Of a stretch of 64,000 bases of DNA, positions 56,641 to 64,000 are shown one piece after another. Made by a program: the position numbers and the translations under genes. The stretch spans positions 30,862,679 through 30,926,678 of the forward strand of contig OZ024719.1 in assembly GCA_964016875.1 (NCBI GenBank). The letters are read 5' to 3'. The stretch is from Fallopia convolvulus. Taxonomy: Eukaryota; Streptophyta; Magnoliopsida; Caryophyllales; Polygonaceae. Numbering within the stretch: position 1 is the first letter of the stretch; each line of letters opens with the position of its first letter. The notes under the pieces were generated by a model. The model made no database searches. It was not told the origin of the DNA and saw only the letters and a list, made by a program, of their open reading frames with translations.

Positions 56641-58153
56641 ACCAAGCACTTCAGATGAAATTGCTTTGGAAAATCTTAGCAGATGCAAATAACCTTTGGG
56701 TTAAAATAATCACAGAGAAATACCTCAAAACGGATAACATCTTGAATTATAAAAAAAAAAGTAATAATTATTGGCAATGGTCCAAGCTTATGGGTCTTAT
56801 AGATCTTTTTGTGTCTGGACTCTCTGGAAAGTAGGGGATGGGAAAACCATTCGATTCTGGAAAGATAACAGGATCGGGTACGGCCCTATCCAACCAAAAA
56901 CTGGAACTGAGTCCCACATTAACTGGGAGGAACAAGTTGAATCGTATTTACATGAGGACAACTCATGGAACATACAAAAATTAAGTAAGGTTGTTAATCC
57001 CGATGATCTAGATAATATAGCTAAACTAATTAACCCAGTTAACAAAATCCAAGACAGGCTTTATTGGCAACAAAGTAAAAACGGCTGGTATTCCACCCAT
57101 TCAACTATGCAATGGTTAAACCTTGCTAAAAACGAACCTAAAATCAACCTAGAATGGATTAACAAACTCAATGTCCCACCCAAAATGCACAATTTCCTTT
57201 GGAAGGTGGCAAGAAATGGCCTACCAACCAAATCAAGACTTGCTGAAAAACACATCCCGGTACCACAAGGTTGCACTGCACGTAATCATCAGTGTGAAGA
57301 TACAAATCATATCTTGACTTCATGCCCTCTTACGAAAGAAACTCTTAATACCATTAGTCCCAAACTACGAAGGATAATCGATCTCTTCTCCTCGGATGGT
57401 AAAAAATCACACCAGGTCTTGGAGGAAATCAGGGCAAGAATAAACAAAGAGGAGATGGAACTCCTTACTAGCACCTGGTGGTGTATTTGGTACTCCAGAA
57501 ATAGGAGAGTGTTCGATAACAATACCGGAACAAACCTAGATGATGCAAGCAAACTTAGTGAATTTACTCAAAAACAAATCCGAGAGTGGAAACTTGCTAG
57601 GGCACCAGACTCATCTGACCCACAACCAAACAAGGTTCATGCAAGAACTGAAAGGAAAAATAAATATTGGGTAAAACCCAAGAACAACTATATTAAGCTT
57701 AACTTTGATGGTGCAGTGTGTGCAGATGGCGTGACTACTTTTGGGTTCATACTTAGGGACTCCAACGGCTCCCCCATCTCGTTTGACGGAGGACTGATCC
57801 GTCGACAGTCTGTTTTGATATCCGAGACCATCGCCTTACGCCAAGGACTTCTCGAGGCCATTCGTCTTGACATTCCCCGGATCCAGATTGAAGGCGATAA
57901 CTTGCAGCTGGTCAAGGCCGTTCTTGGCGACTGGCGCTGCCCATGGGAGATTGAAGTATTGCGTGCGGACATGCATTGTTTGTTGGCTCAGTTCCAGGAT
58001 TGGAGTATTACTCATATTTATCGTGAGTGCAATTCTGTTGCTGACTTCATCGCTGGTTCCTTCCTTCGCGTTTCTTCCGTTCCACTTGCAGCTGATTTGG
58101 GCTTCTGTTCCCTCATCCGTCGGAATGTCCTAGGACGATCACTAGGTTGTTAG
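56586..58153 (+). pseudogene. LINE ORF2 C-terminus: zinc-knuckle-like region and RNase H
   Basis: After the G-run shift the frame reads GGVGIAKAEDMNQALQMKLL. A further shift near 56800 leads to a 460-codon stretch. It has the zf-RVT-like block (LNVPPKMHNFLWKVARNGLP ... NHILTSCPLTKE) and an RNase H domain. RNase H acidic residues are visible in order: D in LNFDGAV, E in ISETIALRQG, D in QIEGDN and D in NSVADFIAGS. RNase H of this RVT_3 type is found in several plant L1-like LINEs. The ORF ends at 58153, followed by AATAAAAAA near 58178, a likely tail. Confidence 0.9.
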
Positions 58154-58855
58154 TGACTTCCCTAATTCCTTTCCTAATAAAAAATATGTTCCAATAATTC
58201 TACTCAAACGTGCTTCTTCCTCTCGTAATTTTCTCCTAAATACTCAAACGTGCTTCTTCCACTTTCTTCGGTTCTCTCCCCTTACACAGTTGCACAAACA
58301 CATGATGGCATCAAAACCTCCCGATCCCTTTTCTCTTCTTCAGTTATTAATGGAAGTTTGATCTGTACTTCTGAAAAATTCTTTCTTTGTATTCGATCAA
58401 CTTCATTTGGATCCTTCTATAATCACCATTATCACCTAGAGGCTTTGATCCTCTTCTACAGTTCCCTAACCATCAATATAGTATTAATGCCCAAACCAAG
58501 TCCATCATTTATAATCGGTGACTAAAATTTGTACAGTGGTCATTAGAAAAAGAGGCTAAGGTGGACGATGCTAAATTCCAATTCATTAGTTTATGGGCAA
58601 TAATAGTTGACACTGAAATCAGTGTAAATCAATGCTATATTTTATTATTAATGTTAAATATTTGTTTGATCTTCACTTCTACTGCCGTGAATTGGCTATG
58701 TTTTAATTTTTTGGTAATCCACATAAAAAAGTTAGTCATAGTACTTAAACCGTTTTCTATTAAACATTAACATATTATATTTACCAAGATTCAATCTATA
58801 TATTGACATGAATTGAAAAAATTATACATATACAAGTAAATCAAACCTTACACTT
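58154..58855. other. LINE tail and unclassified DNA
   Basis: The LINE 3' end is near 58185. A 20-bp direct repeat TACTCAAACGTGCTTCTTCC lies at 58201-58220 and 58241-58260. The remainder to 58855 has short ORFs without known domains. Confidence 0.5.
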
Positions 58856-59464
58856 TGACTATCAAAGTTCCCTAGCTCCTGGGAACTTGACTTCACCGTC
58901 GTCGAGATCAAACACTCGCCGTCGGAGACTTCTCTTCTTCTCTCTTTCTTTTTTTGTGGGTATGAGTAAGTTCTAGGAGAAGTGCTTTGTCTGAGCACTA
59001 TTCATTTGGCTTTATACCTGTCAATACTTGGGCTGCAATCTTGATTTTCATTTGTCTCCGAAATGCCCTTTGTCTTGTGTGCCAAGTCTTTGTCCTTCAC
59101 ATGTGACAATTTGAATTGGGTCAACTTTGAGAAGCAATCGGGCCGTTGGATCAAACGCTTCAGTCTGTTCCTCAGACTGAGCGTTTATTTTGTCTTGAGA
59201 CAGGATTCCGTGAATCTCGCTGACTTGTCTTTGTTTGCACATGTGAGTTCCCATGTGATGGGAACTGTCTTCTTCAGAGTTCCTTTGAGAGGAACTCTTC
59301 ATCATGTATGTCTATGTTCCTTGGACGTTCATGGGAATTCTTCACTAGACCTGTGTTCCTTAGAAATACTTGGATATAACACGTTAGTTCCCATATGGTG
59401 TTTGTCATTGTAAAAACTGGAGAATGATATCGTTGATACGATGTTTGGAACCATAGTTCCAACA
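58856..59464 (-). mobile_element. 3' LTR of a SIRE-type copia element
   Basis: On the minus strand it begins TGTTGGAACTATGGTTCC at 59464 after a purine tract and TTTGTCATCATCAAAAAGG, the usual SIRE/Maximus 3' context. The end at 58856 (…GATAGTCA) is an estimate. It contains perfect GTTCC/GGAAC hairpins. Confidence 0.75.
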
Positions 59465-59472
59465 CCGTCCCA

Positions 59473-59488
59473 ACCATTTCTCCCTTTT
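59473..59488 (-). promoter_or_regulatory. Polypurine tract of the SIRE-type element
   Basis: Minus-strand AAAAAGGGAGAAATGG lies 8 bases before the LTR start. Confidence 0.65.
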
Positions 59489-59856
59489 TGATGATGACAA
59501 ACCCATCACAAAAATAACCAAGTATTTCAGAGTATGATGTGCAACAGAGTTCCTATGTGAAAAGGTGTGAGTTCCTAGAGATCCGCTTCTATGAAACAAT
59601 GAGTTCTTACTTAGCATTTTATGCGATAGTTCCCCCTTAGCAAAAGCATATTCTATGATAAATCAAAATAAGACTCATCTCACACATTTTGTCCTTCCCC
59701 CTTTTGGCATCATCGAAAACAGATAAACATAAATAAAGAATAAGGGAACACGCAATCATACTTGAAACCATTTATATTACTTAAGCAGTTGAATGTACAA
59801 AAGGAACACATAACGTTTTGTGGAGAAAACGGGGCTAAGAAAGAGAAAAGGGAAGA

Positions 59857-62124
59857 TCATGGGGCTCGGGGAACAGAATTATCACGCAGCTGGGTCATAA
59901 CAGACAAGATATTTTGAAGAGTGCCTGCCATGTTCTCTAGAGTGGCTACGATGTGCATCAACAGTTGGGTGTTCCCAACCCTTGGGCCTTCACCAGAGGG
60001 GAGTGCCTCTAGATCCTCAACTTGCTCTGAGTGACGCATCTTTTGGACCACTGAAAGGTCCAGTTCCCTTCCGATGGTCACTTCTTCCTTGTCAGCGTCA
60101 TAGAGCCCTTCTTTGATCATCAACTTCTTGATCATACCGGCATAGAGAAGAGAGTGAGTGGTCGAGGCCATGCACTTCTCCATGTGTCCAAAGATGATGC
60201 AGGGGAGATTGATGGGCATCTTGTGGATGAAGTGATAGAGGAGAATGACATCTTGAATGTTGATGTGGTGACGCTTCTCATGTCTTGGGATCACAACCGT
60301 AATTATGAACTGGTGAGCCAGTTTGCCGATTGGAGACAGGTTGTGGGTGGGTGTTCCTTGCTTGGGAACACGACCTTCGTAGATGTCATTATAGATGACC
60401 TCACTATCGAAATCTCTCCATGTCTTGATGGGAACAGAGCTGAGGCCCTTAACAGGGACTTGTAGCTGATGGCGGATCGTGGAGTCGGTGAAGACGAAGT
60501 CGTCGCCGTGGAGGGAGAGAGTTCCCTTGGTGCCCTTGTCATGAATGACGAAGTTGTTGTAGAAGAGGCGCACCTCGGCAGGGTTGATGTTCACAACAGC
60601 GTCACATACGTGTTATCACCTCTGGGCCTTGATGAGGTCCTAAAGTTCTCCAAGGCCTTGTTCTTGAAGTTGTTGCTCATTGAGGATGGGAGGAGGGATG
60701 AGTTTATGATCCTCAATAATAGGGACCCTCATTGAGGCAGTTCCCTTCCCTTTCTTCTTTTTGTTCCCCCTGGAGGCGGTAGCCTTTTTTTTCCAGCTGA
60801 GGGGATGCAGCCGATATGATCATGAGGGGAGGGTCCCTTTCTTCGGAAGCGCCCTCCGACACCACCAGTTGGCGTCCTTGTTCTTCTTCTTCAAGAGCTA
60901 CAGCATGCTCTTTTTCAAGGCCTTCTTGGTCAAGTACCTCAGTGGCAACACCATCTGCCGAGGTCCCTTCACCATGTGAGGACAGGCCCATGTCTTCTTC
61001 GTCATCTCCTTCTTGATGACTAGTACTTGTCCCAGCACCATCATCCGATGATGGGTTCCCTTCCTTGAGGGAGGCCTCCTCCTCTTTTGTCAGGGCCTCA
61101 TCTTGAGCACCTATCAGTCTCGGGCGCATGGAGGAGGAAGGCTGATTGATGATGTTCGTGAGCTTGGCCTCGAGAGCGTCGAGGCGAGCGTTCTCTTCGG
61201 CAAATCCCATGACAATGGGTGCCATTTTCTTTGCTTTTCGGCGAGCAACCTTTGCGATTGGTAGGGCGTCCTCGTCAGAATCGAGGTCTATGGGTTGCTT
61301 GGGCGAAGGTGTGGGGGAGGTTCTTTTGTGGAAGGAGGAGGAGGTGAGTGGTGAGTAGGTGGAATAGGAGATTTTGGAGGAGATGGAGTTTTTGTGGGAG
61401 GAGAGGTAGGAGGCGTGGGAACTTTGAGTTGTGAGGTGGATGGGTTGAGAGTTCCCTCAGAAGTGGGAGGAGAAGAGGAGGTTGGGAGGGAGTCTTTGGG
61501 ACTAGAGTTCCCAAAGACGGGGTTGGTGTGAGAGGGAAGCGGTGGTGGTGGATTCTGGGATTGATAGTTCCCAGAATCCGAGGGAGGTGGTAGAGAGGAA
61601 GTTTGTGAGAAGATTGGTGGAGGTGGTGGTGTGGCGTAGGAGTCGGGACGAGAAAGATTGAGAACCTCGTCCAGGTTGAAGACAGACTTCTTCTTCTTCT
61701 TTTCTTGGTGGGATCGGAAGAAGAAGATGGGTTGTGGTGTTTTCGTTTTTTGGGATTTTTGTATTTAGGGTTTTTGGATTTAGGGGGTTCGGGGCCGAAA
61801 CTGTCAACGATGACGGTCCCAAAGGAGGAGACGGAAAGAGGTTGAGTTGGAGGAGGTGGCGGAGGAAGAAAAAGGGTGTGAGTGGAGGAGGGCAACGCTT
61901 GGGTTTGCGCTGCCGGTAGGGAGGCATATGGTCCTAGGATTTCGAACTCCAGTCCGGGGACAATGGAGGAAGGGATGCACATAGTTGTGAAGCCCTTTGT
62001 AAAGAATTTCACGGAGGTCAGGATATTTATCATTGTCAACGTCCCTTAGCATAGTGATGAAGAGGGTGCGAGGGTTGTTTTGGATCCATTCTTGGACTTG
62101 TTCATTTGGGTGAACAGGAGCCAT
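59857..62124 (-). pseudogene. SIRE-type 3' ORF (envelope-like / plant transposon protein)
   Basis: From an ATG at 62124 (MAPVHPNEQVQEWIQNN) the minus strand codes a short N-terminal part, a long Pro/Ser-rich region in shifting frames (62000-61275), and a Glu-rich region with ENARLDALEAKLTN (61225-60713), possibly coiled-coil. The final block, 60594-59857, starts VRLFYNNFVIHDKGTKGTLS and includes VKGLSSVPIKTWRDFDSEVI and FIHKMPINLPCIIFGHMEKC. The last block resembles the plant transposon protein domain found downstream of pol in SIRE-like elements. No signal peptide or membrane segment is evident. At least two frame changes break it. Its role is unknown. Confidence 0.65.
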
Positions 62125-62896
62125 GAGAAATTCTGGGGAATAGAAGGTTTTTGGAGGTTTGATTGAAAAGGAATGAAGGGAAGCTTCAAAGAGAAGGTGT
62201 TGCAGAGAGCGAAGGAGGAAGAAGGACCCAAAAAAAAGGCAAACGAGGTTTTTTTTAAGTGAGACAAAGCGAGGGGTAGAAAGGGAAGTATGAATAACCT
62301 CGATAATCGTTGGCCAATAGATATGAAGAGGTGTTTCACCTTCTGTAGCACTCTCTGACATGCGTCTCTTTCTTCCAAGGGAAGTTACTTCGAGCATTTC
62401 AAACGCTTGGCCCACAACGCTTTGAATTCTGACACAATTTCCCATTTGCCAAGTGATGTTTCATCTTTTCAGAAAAGGAAGTGTTCCCTTGTTTTTGATT
62501 ATTTCGCACACCAGTTCCCATGATCTTTTAAAAAGTCAGGTTGAATGGAGTGGTTTAGGGAACTCACACTCAAGTTCGTTGTGAGGCTGGGGAACTCAAA
62601 GTGGAACCAGACTATTACAACTCGATAGAGGGATAAAGAGTTTGGCTCATGAGAAGTGTTTATCTGGCTCTTGGCTTAGGGTTGGTTTTATGATCAACCG
62701 TCATGGTTGCTTGTAATGAGGGTTAAAGGGAACTCTGGTTGATCATTTTGGGCCGAAATAAATAAAGTTCCAAATGTACATAAAAATCTCTAGACTAGTA
62801 ATATGGCAAAATGAAAGCAATTGTCCATAGTGTTCCTTATCTTGAAAATCAATATAAACTAGCCAAGCATTGAGGGAATAACAAACAGGGACTTGT
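62125..62896 (-). mobile_element. Spacer between pol and the 3' ORF
   Basis: No domain. An upstream minus-strand frame continues from 62445 into the 3' ORF, but the ATG at 62124 fits the family better. Frequent TTCCC/GGGAA words. Confidence 0.5.
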
Positions 62897-64000
62897 TCAG
62901 TTTAGAGTTATCATCCCTAGGAGCATCCGGAGACGCTGAAAGGGACGTTTGTCTAAAGCTTTAGTGAGAATATCCGCAATTTGCTCGTCAGTTCTACATT
63001 GTTCCATAGAGATGTTCCCATGTTCCACATTGTCACGTAGGAAGTGATGCCTAATGTCTATATGCTTAGTACCTGAATGATGCACATGATTTTTGGATAT
63101 GTTAATGGCACTTGTATTATCACATCTAATGGGAACAGAGCCAAAGGACATACCGTATTCCTAGAGTTGGTCCTTAAGCCATAGAACTTGGGAACAGCAT
63201 GAGGCAGCAACCATGTACTCAGCTTCTGTTGTGGAGAGTTCCACTGAGTTTGGCTTCTTTGATCCCCATATGACGAGCATGATCCTAGGAACTGGGCCAT
63301 TCTAGAGGTGCTCATTCGATCAACTAAGTGGCCAGCGAAATCTGCATTTGAGTATGCAACTAGCTCAAGGGAGCTGTTCCTTGGATACCAAAGGCACAAG
63401 TTGTCGTTCCCTATGAGGTACCTGAAAATCCTCTTCACCTCTTTCAGATGTGATTTTTTAGGGTTAGCCTGAAAGCATGCACATAGGCACACTGAAAACA
63501 TAATGTCGGGTCGACTAGTAGTTAAGTAGAGAAGAGACCCAATCATACCTCGAAAGTTCCTTCGATCTACACTTATACCTGTCTCATCTGCATTGAGCCT
63601 TGAGTTTGGTGAGATGGGAGTGTCGATGGGCCTAGAGTGATCCATCCCATACTTCACGAGCATTTCTCTGATGTACTTTTATTGATGAATCCTTGTTCCC
63701 TCCTTGGTTTGGGATATTTGAAGTCCCAGGAAGAACGTAAGTTCCCCTATGAGACTCATCTCGAATTCTCTACTCATCAAGTTCTTAAACATTTGGACAA
63801 GATTCTCATTAGTAGCACCAAACACAATGTCATCAACATATACTTGAACAATTAAAATGTCTTTTGATTCTTTTTTAATGAAGAGAGTTTTGTCTATGGA
63901 ACCACGAAGGTATCCATGAGACAAGAGAAAATGAGCAACCTTGTCGTACCATGCCCTAGGAGTTTGTTTGAGACCATATAGGGCCCTCTCCAAGAAGTAA
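62897..64000 (-). pseudogene. SIRE-type copia reverse transcriptase C-terminus and RNase H
   Basis: It enters from the right edge of the window. ERALYGLKQTPRAWYDKVAH leads to the YVDDIVFGATN active site near 63845 and FFLGLQISQTKEGTRIHQ, then a stop near 63682. The next frame resumes MLVKYGMDHSRPIDTPISPN, GMIGSLLYLTTSRPDIMFSV and LVAYSNADFAGHLVDRMSTS. A frame change near 63290 garbles the next 120 bases. The final stretch reads IRCDNTSAINISKNHVHHSG, TKHIDIRHHFLRD and DEQIADILTKALDKRPFQRL, ending at 62897. The sequence type and the 3' ORF downstream point to the SIRE/Maximus lineage. RNase H Asp residues are visible in YSNAD and RCDN. Confidence 0.92.

Overview
The window looks like repeat-rich intergenic DNA of a flowering plant, most likely a dicot. 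Nearly everything recognisable is a transposable element or a fragment of one: Ty3/gypsy elements of two groups, Ty1/copia elements of two groups, a RNase H-bearing LINE, CACTA, Mutator-like and hAT DNA transposons, solo LTRs and a tRNA-like fragment. I see no intact host gene. Almost every coding stretch has stops or frameshifts, so these are remains rather than working operons.

Layout. 0.2-2.3 kb: broken, intron-containing gene of the plant family often associated with Ulp1-type proteases and Mutator-like elements. 2.6-5.4 kb: minus-strand Athila/Tat-type gypsy pieces in scrambled order (integrase, LTR, gag-protease). 5.4-8.8 kb: plus-strand copia element cut off inside its integrase. 8.8-24.3 kb: a nest of one related gypsy family on both strands. 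Its core is a complete plus-strand insertion at 13997-22196, bounded by the 5-bp target duplication ACTCA. Its 5' LTR carries a minus-strand solo LTR (14355-15434) with its own near-perfect duplication (GGATC/GGAGC). Around it lie a gag-only element and an older minus-strand element. 24.3-28.9 kb: CACTA terminus, then LTRs and primer-binding sites of Athila/Tat-type elements.

28.9-38.6 kb: a stretch made of short hairpins is split by a Mutator-like element (29580-31888) and a 6.3-kb CACTA element (32042-38367, duplication ATG). The CACTA retains remnants of both transposase genes. 38.9-43.4 kb: tRNA-like fragment, then an LTR pair with hairpins. Its first LTR holds a 703-bp hAT element (8-bp duplication CCCATGGC/CCCAAGGC). 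44.4-45.7 kb: LTR with a decayed primer-binding site. 46.9-48.3 kb: diverged direct repeats and a GC-richer open stretch. 48974-51579: 2.6-kb solo LTR flanked by CTTAG. 51880-52401: small deletion derivative of the 32-38 kb CACTA, flanked by AAA.

53-58.2 kb: LINE with endonuclease, reverse transcriptase, zinc-knuckle-like and RNase H domains, broken by stops and frameshifts. 58.9-64 kb: minus-strand SIRE-type copia element with 3' LTR, an envelope-like ORF region, and RT/RNase H running off the window end.

The most unusual structures are the hairpin arrays, whose arms differ from unit to unit yet stay self-complementary, and the gypsy family whose pol reading frame runs into the LTR through a repeat-coded tail ending in a conserved ITRSRAK-type motif.
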